The translations under genes were made by a program, and so were the position numbers. Source: Muribaculaceae bacterium (lineage in GTDB: Bacteria > Bacteroidota > Bacteroidia > Bacteroidales > Muribaculaceae). From it: a stretch of DNA of 50,909 nucleotides. The stretch is from NCBI GenBank assembly GCA_009775225.1, contig VSPE01000013.1, forward strand, positions 1 to 50,909, given 5' to 3'. The number at the start of each line of letters is the position of its first letter. Position 1 is the stretch's first letter. The notes beneath the pieces are model-generated. The model saw only the letters and a program-made list of their open reading frames with translations, did no database searches and was not told the origin of the DNA. Positions 16,425-25,390 of this stretch are shown in pieces.

Positions 16425-18220
16425 TGGCGCAGCACACGCCGGTAGGAATTGAAGATTTTGCTCTTGCTCACAAAACCCACATAGTGCCCTCTCTCTACCA
16501 CGGGTAGGTTCCACGCGCCTGTGCTGTCGAAGGTCTTCATCACGGCATCCATACTTTCTCCCACCTCAATCTTGGCGGGAGGAACAGACATGAACGTGCT
16601 CACACGCATACGTCTGTACAGGTCGGGGCGGAACATGATATTTCGTATCTCATCGAGAAGCACCACGCCCACCAGCTCGCGGCGCTCATTGAGCACGGGG
16701 AAGAGGTTGCGCTTGCTCCTGGCAATGGTATCCACCATATCCTTGAGAGTCATATCGGGGTAGACAGGCAGAAAATCGGTCTCAATCACATTGTTTATTT
16801 TGAGGAGTGTGAGCACGGCCTTATCCTTGTGGTGCGTAAGAAGCTCTCCGCGTTTGGCAAGTCGCATAGTGTATATGGAGTACGGCTCGAAAAACTTGAT
16901 AGTGCCGTACGATATAGTACTTACAATGAGCAGCGGCAGGAACAGGTCGTAGCCGCCGGTAAGCTCTGCGGTAAGGAAGATTGCCATAAGAGGCGCGTGC
17001 ATTACACCGCTCATCACGCCGGCCATGCCTATGAGAGCGAAATTCTTGGTGGAAAGCTCCACCCAGCCGAAGTGGTTTACTACGAAAGCAAAGAGAAAGC
17101 CTGTCATACAGCCCACATAGAGCGAGGGTGCGAATGTACCGCCCACGCCGCCGGCACCGTTGGTGGCAGAGGTTGCAAAGGCTTTGGTGAGTACAATCAA
17201 GCCAATAAAGAGTGCGAGGAACCACACCTCACCGCGGTCGTTGTAAAAAATCGAGCCGTTGACAATAGAGGAGGTATCGCCGCCGAGCAGGCCCACGATT
17301 GAGCCGTAACCTTCGCCATATAGCGGTGGGAAGATGAATACCAGCAGCGACAGTATGCTACAGCCCACGAGAGTCTTGAGCCAGCGGTTGCGGAAACGGC
17401 CGAAGAAGTTTTCCATCATACTCATCACACGTGTAAAGTAGAGCGATATAAGGCCGCTCACCACACCGAGCATAATCACATAGGGAATGCGCGATGTATA
17501 GAAATCCTCGGTCTGGGCGAAGAAGAACTCGAATTCATATCCCGTGTACACATACGCAATTGTCGTACTGGTAATAGAGGCGATAAGAAGCGGCATCACC
17601 GACACGGCGGTGAGGTCTAACATAAGCACCTCAAGCGTGAAAAGCATACCGGCGATAGGCGCCTTGAAAATACCGGCGATGCCGGCGGCAGCTCCGCATC
17701 CCACCAAAATCATGAGAATACGCGGCGACATGCGGAACACACGCCCGAGGTTGGAGCCTATGGCGGCTCCCGTATAGACTATCGGGCCTTCGGCTCCGAC
17801 CGAACCGCCAAAACCTATCGTAACCGAAGAGGCAAGCACCGACGTGTACACGTTATGACGCTTGAGGCGGCTCTTATTCTGCGATATGGCATAGAGCACG
17901 CGGGTCACACCGTGGCTTATATCGTCGCGCACCACATAGCGCACATACAGCGCCGTGATTACCACGCCTACTGCCGGAAGAAGTATGTAGAGGTAGTTTC
18001 CGCTCTCGAGATTGACTCCCGCAGTGAGCACCGTGGAGATATAATGGATGAGAAACTTCAGCACCAGGGCAGCGAGGCCGCTGAAAATACCTACGATAAA
18101 TGCAAGTACTATCACGAAGTTCTTTTCGCTGATGTGCTTCTCGCGCCACAGCAGAAAGGAAAAGAAAACCTCTCTGATGCGTCGGGCTGTTGTATTGTTT
18201 TCCAATGCGTCTATTGTCAT
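16409..18220 (-). CDS. ClC-family chloride channel/antiporter with CBS domains
   Basis: Inner-membrane anion channel or H+/Cl- exchanger, 603 residues from the ATG at 18220 (MTIDALENNTTARRIREVFF). An upstream in-frame ATG at 18265 would overlap the preceding gene by 17 bp. Roughly ten hydrophobic segments form the ClC fold. GGSVGAEGPIVYTGAAIG carries the gating Glu; the usual GSGIP selectivity loop is replaced by DISHGVTR. A pair of CBS domains fills the last 150 residues (TDFLPVYPDMTLKDMVDTI and VGESMDAVMKTF), likely nucleotide-sensing. Ion selectivity cannot be read from sequence. It is last in a tsaB-tsaC-sugar transferase run. Confidence 0.9.
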   Translation of the reverse strand: MTIDALENNTTARRIREVFFSFLLWREKHISEKNFVIVLAFIVGIFSGLAALVLKFLIHYISTVLTAGVNLESGNYLYILLPAVGVVITALYVRYVVRDDISHGVTRVLYAISQNKSRLKRHNVYTSVLASSVTIGFGGSVGAEGPIVYTGAAIGSNLGRVFRMSPRILMILVGCGAAAGIAGIFKAPIAGMLFTLEVLMLDLTAVSVMPLLIASITSTTIAYVYTGYEFEFFFAQTEDFYTSRIPYVIMLGVVSGLISLYFTRVMSMMENFFGRFRNRWLKTLVGCSILSLLVFIFPPLYGEGYGSIVGLLGGDTSSIVNGSIFYNDRGEVWFLALFIGLIVLTKAFATSATNGAGGVGGTFAPSLYVGCMTGFLFAFVVNHFGWVELSTKNFALIGMAGVMSGVMHAPLMAIFLTAELTGGYDLFLPLLIVSTISYGTIKFFEPYSIYTMRLAKRGELLTHHKDKAVLTLLKINNVIETDFLPVYPDMTLKDMVDTIARSKRNLFPVLNERRELVGVVLLDEIRNIMFRPDLYRRMRVSTFMSVPPAKIEVGESMDAVMKTFDSTGAWNLPVVERGHYVGFVSKSKIFNSYRRVLRHYCDD

Positions 18221-18248
18221 ACCTAAAAACCTGAAACGGAGTCTCACA

Positions 18249-19673
18249 TCACTTGCCTCTGCCACGCAGAACGGTCGAAACAGTGTGAAACAGAATTTTA
18301 AGGTCTACACCGAACGACACGTTCTCTATGTACAGCAAATCATAGGGCAAGCGCTCTATCATCTGGTCTACATCGGCGGCGTAGCCATATTTTACCATAC
18401 CCCATGATGTGATGCCGGGGCGTACCTGGTGTATAAGACTGTATGAGGGAACCCTGCGGGCTATTTTCTCTATGTAGTACGAACGCTCGGGTCGCGGGCC
18501 TACAAGCGACATCTCGCCCTTGACAACGTTCCAGAACTGCGGCAGCTCGTCGAGCCTGTATTTGCGCAGGAAAGCACCCACACGTGTCACACGCGGGTCG
18601 TTGTCGCGCGACAGTGCCGGGCCATCAGCCTCGGCATCGGTGCACATGGTGCGGAACTTAATTATCCTGAAAGGCTTTTTGTGATAGCCGATGCGCTCCT
18701 GACGATAGAATACGGGGCCTCGGGAGTCGAGGCGCACGGCAAGCGCCACAGCCGCATATACCGGCACGAGCACAAGGAGCGCCGCCGATGCCAGGACTAT
18801 ATCTCCAAGCCGCTTGAGGTTCACCGCCGAGGGCGATATGTTGGCATTGGTAATATCTACCAGCGGCTCCGACGCAACCTGCGATACACGGTGCCTCGAG
18901 GTCATCATGCTCATAAGGTCGGGCGTGACAAACAGAGGTTTGTCGAGAGCATAAAGCTTGCCCATAATCTCCGACGAGCGCCCGATGCCGAACTGCGAGG
19001 GCATCATTATCAGGGCATGCACCCCGAGGGAGTCGCACAGGGCGGCATAGTCGTCGTCGCGCACGACAGGCAGCCCGAGCAGGGTGTCGGCCTGCGACTT
19101 GTTATCCACGTCGAGGCAAGCCACAATCCTTAGGCCGCTCACAGCTTCCGAGTCGATAATGCGCTTCAGCTTGGCGCTGTTTTTGGGCGAAGCTCCCACC
19201 ACAAGAGCCCTTATGGCATACCGCCCCTGACGTATGCGCCTCGCATTGCGTGTCGTAATCACGAGGCGGACAACTGCCGTAGGCACAAACAAGCACAGGA
19301 GCAGTGCGAGCATCAGCTCATAGTTGGTAAGTCGTTCGGGAACACTGTCGTCGATAAGCATGATGAAGAATATGCCGAACATACCAGCCACCGAAACCAC
19401 AAAGGTGGTCACAACCTCGTCGAGTCGCGACTTGTACAGAGTGTTCGAGCGATTGTACGAACCGGCGACAGCATAGAGGAGCACCACTGCCACAGGCACC
19501 ACTATCTGCCCTATAATCACCATTTTATCCAACAGAAACGAAGTCAGCGAACCCCATGCCATACCCGAAGGTATGGTAAAGTATCTTATGATATTGAATA
19601 CAAACCACCCGACGGCCACCGTACAGAAGTCGGCGACGGCATATCTGATACGTTCGCGGGTAATCTGTCGCAT
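18249..19673 (-). CDS. Polyprenyl-phosphate sugar phosphotransferase (WbaP/WcaJ-like)
   Basis: Inner-membrane enzyme that starts a surface or exopolysaccharide repeat by moving a sugar-1-phosphate onto undecaprenyl phosphate. 474 residues. Four or five N-terminal membrane segments span residues 10-130. A nucleotide-binding-like middle domain (ALVVGASPKNSAKLKRI) follows. The catalytic bacterial sugar transferase domain (from about 285) has LKRLGDIVLASAALLVLVPV, FRIIKFRTM, LRKYRLDELPQFWNVVKGEM, SLVGPRPE and QVRPGITSWG. The sugar is unknown. It starts 5 bp after tsaC, and no other polysaccharide genes lie beside it. Confidence 0.93.
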   Translation of the reverse strand: MRQITRERIRYAVADFCTVAVGWFVFNIIRYFTIPSGMAWGSLTSFLLDKMVIIGQIVVPVAVVLLYAVAGSYNRSNTLYKSRLDEVVTTFVVSVAGMFGIFFIMLIDDSVPERLTNYELMLALLLCLFVPTAVVRLVITTRNARRIRQGRYAIRALVVGASPKNSAKLKRIIDSEAVSGLRIVACLDVDNKSQADTLLGLPVVRDDDYAALCDSLGVHALIMMPSQFGIGRSSEIMGKLYALDKPLFVTPDLMSMMTSRHRVSQVASEPLVDITNANISPSAVNLKRLGDIVLASAALLVLVPVYAAVALAVRLDSRGPVFYRQERIGYHKKPFRIIKFRTMCTDAEADGPALSRDNDPRVTRVGAFLRKYRLDELPQFWNVVKGEMSLVGPRPERSYYIEKIARRVPSYSLIHQVRPGITSWGMVKYGYAADVDQMIERLPYDLLYIENVSFGVDLKILFHTVSTVLRGRGK

Positions 19674-19678
19674 ATCTC

Positions 19679-20269
19679 TCAGGGGCGCAATATCTTGAAA
19701 AGGCCGTCTTCGCTCAGGCGTATCACCGATGACGGCTTACTGCCGGGAACGGCAGCTTCGTCGCGACGAGACAGGCACACATAGTCCACAGCACCGATGA
19801 TTTCGGGCGATATATCGGTATATACCGCCGGGGCGGGCTCACCGCTCACGTTCGCCGATGTCGACACAAGCGGTTTTCTGAAAGTATCGCACAGGCCGCG
19901 GCTGAATTCCTCGGAAGTCACGCGCACACCTATTGTGCCGTCGGGAGCAAGGAGTTCGGGAGCGATGCGGGCCGAAGGCAGCGGACGGTCGAAAACAATC
20001 GTCACGGGGCGCTCGCTGTACTCTATCAGCTGATAAGCCACTTCGGGAATACCGTCGACCGTACGCTCAAGCTGTGAGAACGAGCCTACAAGCGTGATAA
20101 GCGCCTTGGCATCGGCCCGGCGCTTTATATCGAAGATACGACGTACGGCATCCGGGCTTGTGGCATCGCAACCGAGACCCCATACCGTATCGGTCGGGTA
20201 TAAAATCACACCTCCGCGACGCAACACATCCACGGCGGCACGGATATCGGCAGCGTATTCGGGTGTCAT
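19679..20269 (-). CDS. tsaC: Threonylcarbamoyl-AMP synthase (TsaC/Sua5/YrdC)
   Basis: Makes threonylcarbamoyl-AMP from threonine, bicarbonate and ATP, the first step of t6A synthesis. 196 residues; single YrdC domain with GGVILYPTDTVWGLGCDAT, IKRRADAKALITLV, TIVFDRPLP, GTIGVRV and VSTSANVSGEPAP. The C-terminal Sua5 domain is absent, which makes it the short TsaC-like form. Its ATG overlaps the tsaB stop by 4 bp (ATGA). Confidence 0.94.
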   Translation of the reverse strand: MTPEYAADIRAAVDVLRRGGVILYPTDTVWGLGCDATSPDAVRRIFDIKRRADAKALITLVGSFSQLERTVDGIPEVAYQLIEYSERPVTIVFDRPLPSARIAPELLAPDGTIGVRVTSEEFSRGLCDTFRKPLVSTSANVSGEPAPAVYTDISPEIIGAVDYVCLSRRDEAAVPGSKPSSVIRLSEDGLFKILRP

Positions 20270-20967
20270 AGCACTTTATTTTTCGGGGTTGTAGCCTGAA
20301 ATTCCTTAAGGTAGAGAGGCGTGGAATATGCAAGGTCGATAAAATCGCGCTGCACCCAGGCACGCTCGGAAAGAGCAATCATATCCACTGCCACTGCCTC
20401 CACGCCGTCGACAAAGCTTGCCTGCGGGCAGTCGGCAAAGAACGGCTGAGCCTTTTCGGCGCCGCTGCCGAAGTACAGTATGGGACGACCGCTCGCCTTG
20501 AGTTCCGCATACGAAGTCTCGTCCAGCACAAGGGGTTGCGGCTCCAACAGCCGTTCGAGAGCAAAATCGTATGCCGCGGTGTAGACCTCCATACGGCGGG
20601 CATCCACCATAGGGATAAACACGGTGTCGTCGGCGATAGCGTCGGCAGAGAACATTACGCGCGTAGTGAGAAGCTCGAGCGTGCGCACTCCGATAAGCGG
20701 AATATCGAGGGCATAGGCAAGGCCCTTGGCCTCGCTCAGACCTATTCGCAGCCCCGTATAGCTGCCCGGACCCACACTTACGGCCACGGCGTCGAGCTTG
20801 AGCGAATGTTCGGCGGCGTGGTCAAGACAGTCTTTTACAAAGCCGCTCAGGAGAACCGCATGGTTGCGGCCGCCGAAATCCTCGCGATGGGCCAGTATCA
20901 TGCCCTCGGCCGTAAGCGCGGCCGAGCATGTGGTGCCCGATGTCTCTATATTTAAAATGATAGCCAT
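20266..20967 (-). CDS. tsaB: t6A biosynthesis protein TsaB
   Basis: Inactive ASKHA-fold partner of TsaD in the t6A complex. 233 residues from the ATG at 20967 (MAIILNIETSGTTCSAALTA). An in-frame ATG 105 bp upstream would add a non-conserved stretch including the promoter. Family marks are ILNIETSGTTCSAAL, HAVLLSGFVKDCLD and VSVGPGSYTGLRIGLSEAKG, plus PMVDARRMEVYTAAYD. It is first gene of the minus-strand run and overlaps tsaC by 4 bp. Confidence 0.95.
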   Translation of the reverse strand: MAIILNIETSGTTCSAALTAEGMILAHREDFGGRNHAVLLSGFVKDCLDHAAEHSLKLDAVAVSVGPGSYTGLRIGLSEAKGLAYALDIPLIGVRTLELLTTRVMFSADAIADDTVFIPMVDARRMEVYTAAYDFALERLLEPQPLVLDETSYAELKASGRPILYFGSGAEKAQPFFADCPQASFVDGVEAVAVDMIALSERAWVQRDFIDLAYSTPLYLKEFQATTPKNKVL

Positions 20968-21008
20968 TAGCCGGTCAGAGAAAAATATTCTAAAATGTGA
21001 CTTTTTGG

Positions 21009-21016
21009 CAAAGGTA
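21009..21016 (-). promoter_or_regulatory. -7 element of the tsaB operon
   Basis: TACCTTTG on the minus strand, 41 bp before the tsaB ATG. The -33 region is poor. Confidence 0.5.
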
Positions 21017-21061
21017 ACAATTTTTCGCAATAAAAACATAGCGCAGCCTAAGTATATTTTG

Positions 21062-21069
21062 TAATTTTG
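21062..21069 (+). promoter_or_regulatory. -7 element of yicC
   Basis: TAATTTTG, 24 bp before the yicC start and diverging from the tsaB promoter. The -33 region is poor. Confidence 0.45.
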
Positions 21070-21093
21070 CACTCACTAAAATAGAAGAGAACC

Positions 21094-21981
21094 ATGTTGA
21101 TGTCAATGACAGGCTTCGGCAAAGCTATCGCCGAGTCGCCTACAAAAAAAATAAGTGTCGAAATAAAATCGCTCAATTCCAAACAGATGGATTTGAACGT
21201 ACGCATCCCCTATGCCTTCCGCGAGCATGAGCTGGACGTACGCTCGGCTATCGGCCGCACTCTTGAGCGAGGCAAAGTCGACGTAGTCATCAACACCGAA
21301 AATCTGCCCGGCACCTCCACCACCGTATCCACCACAATCAATGTGGAGGCACTGAATGAATACCGTCGACGCATAGCCGAAGCCTCGGCAGCCCTCGGCA
21401 TAGCAGAGCCTGCCGACTGGTATTCGGTACTCTTACGTTTTCCCGACGTGATGCACACCGAAGCGCCCGACACTGCCAACGAAGCCGATACCAAGGCTCT
21501 CAACGATGCAGTGGCCGCAGCAATCGAAGCACTCATGTCGCACCGCCGCGCTGAAGGACTCTCGCTTGAAAAATTCTTTACCGAGCGCATAGAGGCAATA
21601 AGCGAGCTGCTCGCCGGCATTGAGCCGTACGAAAAAGAGCGCGTGGCACGCATACGCATGCGCATCGAGGACGGCCTCGCCAAAATACCCGTAGCCGAGT
21701 ACGACAAGGGACGCCTCGAGCAGGAAATGATTTTCTACATCGAGAAACTGGACGTAAACGAAGAGAAACAGCGCCTGGCCCGCCACCTCTCATACTTCCT
21801 CGAGACTATGGCAGCTCCGCGCCCCGGCCAGGGCAAAAAGCTCGGCTTCATCACTCAGGAAATGGGCCGCGAAATAAACACCCTCGGCTCAAAGAGCAAC
21901 CACGCCGACATGCAGGCTATCGTGGTGCGGATGAAAGATTTGCTCGAACAAATCAAAGAGCAGGTGCTTAACGTGATGTAA
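21094..21981 (+). CDS. yicC: YicC family endoribonuclease-like protein
   Basis: 295 residues with the YicC N-terminal domain (MLMSMTGFGKAIAESPTKKI, SVEIKSLNSKQMDLNVRIP) and the DUF1732 C-terminal domain ending GREINTLGSKSNHADMQAIV and VVRMKDLLEQIKEQVLNV. Enterobacterial YicC is an endoribonuclease that acts on small RNA; the role in Bacteroidales is untested. The gene usually sits before guanylate kinase, but bamD follows here after about 100 bp with its own -7 element. Confidence 0.92.
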   Translation: MLMSMTGFGKAIAESPTKKISVEIKSLNSKQMDLNVRIPYAFREHELDVRSAIGRTLERGKVDVVINTENLPGTSTTVSTTINVEALNEYRRRIAEASAALGIAEPADWYSVLLRFPDVMHTEAPDTANEADTKALNDAVAAAIEALMSHRRAEGLSLEKFFTERIEAISELLAGIEPYEKERVARIRMRIEDGLAKIPVAEYDKGRLEQEMIFYIEKLDVNEEKQRLARHLSYFLETMAAPRPGQGKKLGFITQEMGREINTLGSKSNHADMQAIVVRMKDLLEQIKEQVLNVM

Positions 21982-22038
21982 AAGTGTTAATTTACGCCAA
22001 AAAGCAGCATAAAGCGGCCACCTATACATATTTTTTAT

Positions 22039-22046
22039 TACCTTTG
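22039..22046 (+). promoter_or_regulatory. -7 element upstream of bamD
   Basis: TACCTTTG 33 bp before the bamD ATG, in an A/T-rich stretch. No convincing TTTG at -33. Confidence 0.5.
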
Positions 22047-22078
22047 CACCTCAAAGGCCCTCGCGGGCTTGCTTAGTC

Positions 22079-22891
22079 ATGCAGAAAAATCTCTACAACA
22101 TATTAGTCTCTGTCGCGCTCTGCCTTATCCTCGGCAGCTGTGGCGAATACCAGCGCGTGCAGAAGAGCGAGGACTACAACTACAAATTGGAGTACGCCAA
22201 GAAAGCATTCGAGGAGAAGCGCTACGTGCAGGCAGCCACAATTCTCAAAGACTGCATATCGGTGTTCAAAGGCTCCGACAAGGCAGAAGAATCGCTCTAC
22301 CTGCTTGGCATGAGTCACTACGAGAACAAAGACTATGCCTCGGCCGGCGTATATCTCAAGAACTACTACGCCCGCTACCCCAAAGGCAAGTTTGCCGAAG
22401 ACGCACGCTTCTACTGCGGATACGGATATTACCTCGACTCGCCCGACCCGCAGCTCGACCAAAGCATGACAATACAGGCTATCGAGGAGCTCCAGGCTTT
22501 TCTCGATTACTATCCACGCAGCGACAAAGTTTCGATAGCGCAGAACGCTATTTTCGAGCTTCAGGACAAGCTCACCCTCAAGCAGCTCCAGAACGCCCAG
22601 CTATACTACAATTTAGGCAACTATATGGGCAACAACTACGAGAGCGCAGTCATAGTGGCACGAAACGCCGTGAAAGACTACCCCTACTCAAAGTACAAGG
22701 AAGAGCTCGAGATGCTTATCCTCAAAGCACGCTATCAGGAAGCGAACAACTCTATAGAGGAGCGTAAAGCCGACCGCTTCCGCGACGTAATCGACGAATA
22801 TTACTCCTTCATAAACAATTACCCCGACAGCAAAAACCGACAGGAGGCCGACAATATACTCAAGATTGCCCGCCGGTACGTCAAAGAATAA
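22079..22891 (+). CDS. bamD: Outer-membrane assembly lipoprotein BamD
   Basis: Periplasm-facing lipoprotein of the BAM complex that inserts beta-barrel proteins. 270 residues. The signal peptide ends in lipobox LGSC (Cys 21). The rest is tetratricopeptide-like helices: YAKKAFEEKRYVQAATILKD, EESLYLLGMSHYENKDYASA, YPKGKFAEDARFYCGYGYY and SDKVSIAQNAIFELQDKL, as in the YfiO/BamD family. rpoZ follows after 73 bp, a usual Bacteroidetes order. Confidence 0.93.
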   Translation: MQKNLYNILVSVALCLILGSCGEYQRVQKSEDYNYKLEYAKKAFEEKRYVQAATILKDCISVFKGSDKAEESLYLLGMSHYENKDYASAGVYLKNYYARYPKGKFAEDARFYCGYGYYLDSPDPQLDQSMTIQAIEELQAFLDYYPRSDKVSIAQNAIFELQDKLTLKQLQNAQLYYNLGNYMGNNYESAVIVARNAVKDYPYSKYKEELEMLILKARYQEANNSIEERKADRFRDVIDEYYSFINNYPDSKNRQEADNILKIARRYVKE

Positions 22892-22964
22892 GGTACCGCG
22901 GCATCTCTGCCCGAAGGGTTCTCTCGCCTCATCCGAACGTAAAACTTCTACACAGTCATTCATA

Positions 22965-23300
22965 ATGAAAGATTTCAAGAAAAGCAACACCCCGCTCACC
23001 ACTGTCACCCGCGACATGATTGAGCTTTCGCAGGATACCGGCAATGTATACGAGACCGTCTGCATCATCGCCAAGCGCGCAAATCAGATTGCAGCTCAGA
23101 TGAAGTCGGACCTTGAAAAGAAACTCCAGGAATTCGCACCCTACAACGACAACCTCGAGGAAATCAGCGAAAACCGCGAGCAGATTGAAATCTCGCGCTA
23201 CTACGAACGCCTGCCCAAGCCTACTCTCATCGCCACACAGGAGTACATAGAGCACAAGCTCTTCTTCCACAAGAGCAACAAAGACCGCAGCAACCTCTAA
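22965..23300 (+). CDS. rpoZ: RNA polymerase omega subunit (Rpb6-like, Bacteroidetes type)
   Basis: Small RNA polymerase subunit of 111 residues from the ATG at 22965 (MKDFKKSNTPLTTVTRDMIE). It contains the conserved TGNVYETVCIIAKRANQI and ends EISRYYERLPKPTLIATQEY plus a basic tail. The longer upstream reading frame has no support. It is co-directional with bamD, followed by a very long hairpin at 23330-23364. Confidence 0.92.
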   Translation: MKDFKKSNTPLTTVTRDMIELSQDTGNVYETVCIIAKRANQIAAQMKSDLEKKLQEFAPYNDNLEEISENREQIEISRYYERLPKPTLIATQEYIEHKLFFHKSNKDRSNL

Positions 23301-23329
23301 TTCACCGCCGCTGCCATAAACACATACCG

Positions 23330-23364
23330 GCGAGGCTGACATCGCGCCACGATGTCGGCCTCGC
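23330..23364 (+). terminator. 15-bp hairpin after rpoZ (terminator-like, no T tract)
   Basis: Positions 23330-23344 pair with 23350-23364 across 15 bp, with a single T-G wobble and a 5-base loop, 30 bp after the rpoZ stop. Only TGTTGT follows, so intrinsic termination is uncertain; it may protect the 3' end of the bamD-rpoZ transcript. The rest of the 212-bp gap holds the htrA promoter region. Confidence 0.5.
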
Positions 23365-23457
23365 TGTTGTCATGCCATTATGCTGAATAAATCATAAAAG
23401 CGCGCTTTTTTGTGTAAATAAAATTTAAGTTAATACTGCCATTGCCGATTTTTGCAC

Positions 23458-23465
23458 TATATTTG
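23458..23465 (+). promoter_or_regulatory. -7 element of htrA
   Basis: TATATTTG, 48 bp before the htrA ATG. A weak ACTG lies at the -33 spacing. Confidence 0.5.
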
Positions 23466-23512
23466 CATATCAGCTACAATCTAATCTACATATTCATCTA
23501 AAACGTAACGCA

Positions 23513-25018
23513 ATGAAAAAAGCGATTATCACAGTTGCGGCAGCCATAGGCATCTCGGCCGGCATCCTCGGGTGCATAAGGCTATACGCATCCAATGCGC
23601 CCGAAACTTCGGAAGCATCGGCTGATGCTCCCGCGATAAATGCGCCGTCCCGCTATATCTCGCAGGACGACTTCATTCGCACCGCCGAAGCAACAGTAAA
23701 CGGCGTAGTGTCTGTAAAAAGCTATGCCACGCCTCGCCGTGGCAACGGAGCCGACATATATGGCGGCGACATCTTCGATTTCTTTTTCGGCAATCCGCGT
23801 CAGCGCCGTCAGGTGCCGCGCGAACCAGAAAAGCCGAGCCAGCAGCAGCTCGGCCTCGGCTCGGGCGTAATTATCAGCGCCGACGGGTATATCGTGACCA
23901 ACAACCACGTAATAGCCGACGCCGAGCGCCTTGAAGTAACGCTCAACGACAACCGCAACTTCGACGCCAAAGTAATTGGCACCGACCCGCAGACCGACAT
24001 AGCCCTCATCAAAATCGAGGCTCCCGCCGACCTGCACGTAATACCTATGGGCAAGTCGGAAGACCTCCGCGTAGGCGAATGGGTGCTTGCCGTGGGCAAC
24101 CCCTTCGGCTTCACATCGTCGGTGACATCGGGCATAGTAAGCGCCAAGGCCCGCAACATATCAAGCTCGGTTGGCGGCCGCCCCTCGGGAGGCATAGAAA
24201 GCTATATACAGACCGACGCCGCCCTCAACAGCGGCAACTCCGGCGGCGCTCTCGTGAACCTCAAGGGCGAGCTTGTAGGCATCAACACCGCCATATATTC
24301 GCAGACGGGCACATACGCCGGATGCTCCTTCGCCATTCCCGTGTCGATAGTGCAGAAAGTGGTGAAAGACCTCAATGACTTCGGCACTGTGCAGCGCGCA
24401 TACCTCGGCATATCGTTCCGCGAGCTTACGCCCGACCTCGTGGCCAAGGAGAACATCAAGGGCGCTGTTGCCGGCATCTACGTGGCAGAGGTTCTCGACC
24501 GCTCGGCAGCCCGCGAGGCCGGTCTCGAGCCGGGCGACGTCGTGGTGGCACTCAACGGTCGCCACACCCTCAACACCGCCCAGATGCAGGAGGCCATAAC
24601 GAGTTTCAGCCCCGGCGACAAGGTGACAATAGAGTACTGGCGCGACGGCAAGAAACACAAGGCCTCGGCCACCCTGCGCAACAACAGAGGCGAGACCGGC
24701 CTTGTGCACAACGACGGCGAAAGCTCGCTCGGAGCATCGTTCGCGGCTATCGACTCCGACACGGCCCGATGCCTTGAGATAAGCCACGGCGTGGCGGTGA
24801 CAGACGTAAGCGCCGACGGACGCTTCGCCGAGGCCGGCATACGCGAGGGCTTCATTATCCTGAGTATAAACGGCGAACGCATAAGTTCGCCCGACCGTAT
24901 TAAGGCGCTCTACAACACCATTGCCAAGAGCGACAACTCCCGCGACAAAGTGATGTTTATCTCCGGCATCTATCCCACCGGCAAAGCGGCATACTACGCC
25001 GTGGCGCTGAACGACTAA
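23513..25018 (+). CDS. htrA: Periplasmic serine protease, DegP/HtrA (Do) family
   Basis: Envelope quality-control protease of 501 residues. The N-terminal hydrophobic segment is a signal peptide or anchor; ILGC at residues 18-21 could be a weak lipobox. The trypsin-like domain has the triad His132 (TNNHVI), Asp162 (TDIALI) and Ser243 (NSGNSGG). Two PDZ domains follow (about 300-395, with AGLEPGDVVVALNG, and 415-495, with AGIREGFIILSINGERI). It is set apart by a good downstream terminator. Unfolded barrel proteins are the expected substrates. Confidence 0.95.
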   Translation: MKKAIITVAAAIGISAGILGCIRLYASNAPETSEASADAPAINAPSRYISQDDFIRTAEATVNGVVSVKSYATPRRGNGADIYGGDIFDFFFGNPRQRRQVPREPEKPSQQQLGLGSGVIISADGYIVTNNHVIADAERLEVTLNDNRNFDAKVIGTDPQTDIALIKIEAPADLHVIPMGKSEDLRVGEWVLAVGNPFGFTSSVTSGIVSAKARNISSSVGGRPSGGIESYIQTDAALNSGNSGGALVNLKGELVGINTAIYSQTGTYAGCSFAIPVSIVQKVVKDLNDFGTVQRAYLGISFRELTPDLVAKENIKGAVAGIYVAEVLDRSAAREAGLEPGDVVVALNGRHTLNTAQMQEAITSFSPGDKVTIEYWRDGKKHKASATLRNNRGETGLVHNDGESSLGASFAAIDSDTARCLEISHGVAVTDVSADGRFAEAGIREGFIILSINGERISSPDRIKALYNTIAKSDNSRDKVMFISGIYPTGKAAYYAVALND

Positions 25019-25021
25019 ACG

Positions 25022-25068
25022 AAAAAAACGCCTGTACGCTCCGAACCAACAGGAGCGCACAGGTGTTT
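25022..25068. terminator. Terminator after htrA
   Basis: Left arm 25028-25042 pairs with right arm 25052-25067 (one A/C mismatch) around a 9-base loop. An A run precedes and TTT follows, so it can act in both directions. It separates htrA from the small-protein cassette. Confidence 0.75.
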
Positions 25069-25115
25069 ACAATTCAGTATCGAATTATAAACCCATTTAA
25101 ACCACCCCCCAAGAC

Positions 25116-25319
25116 ATGAAAGCACTTCCCCTCGTAGCAGCAGCTCTCGGCGGCGCACTCGTTGGCGCAGCGGCAGCACTCCTTCTTGCCCCCCAGAAAG
25201 GTAGCGAGACCCGCGAAGCAATCAAAGACTTCATCCTCTCGCACGTGCCCGGCATCAAGGCTTCGGAGCTTGAAAGCCTCGCCGACCAGATTGCCGACGA
25301 AATCAAAGACGTAAAATAA
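25116..25319 (+). CDS. YtxH-like small membrane protein (copy 1)
   Basis: 67 residues. One Gly/Ala-rich membrane helix at 5-25 (AAALGGALVGAAAALLLAPQ) precedes the KGSETREAIKDF turn typical of YtxH proteins, then an amphipathic tail (ELESLADQIADEI). Family members are linked to general stress and envelope state without a defined reaction. First of four closely spaced small genes; a paralogue follows 71 bp later. Confidence 0.75.
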   Translation: MKALPLVAAALGGALVGAAAALLLAPQKGSETREAIKDFILSHVPGIKASELESLADQIADEIKDVK

Positions 25320-25390
25320 CAATATAACGCAGCCGGCAATGCGGCAGCTCACTGCTACCGCACTGCCGCTCATAAAAACTACTACACATT

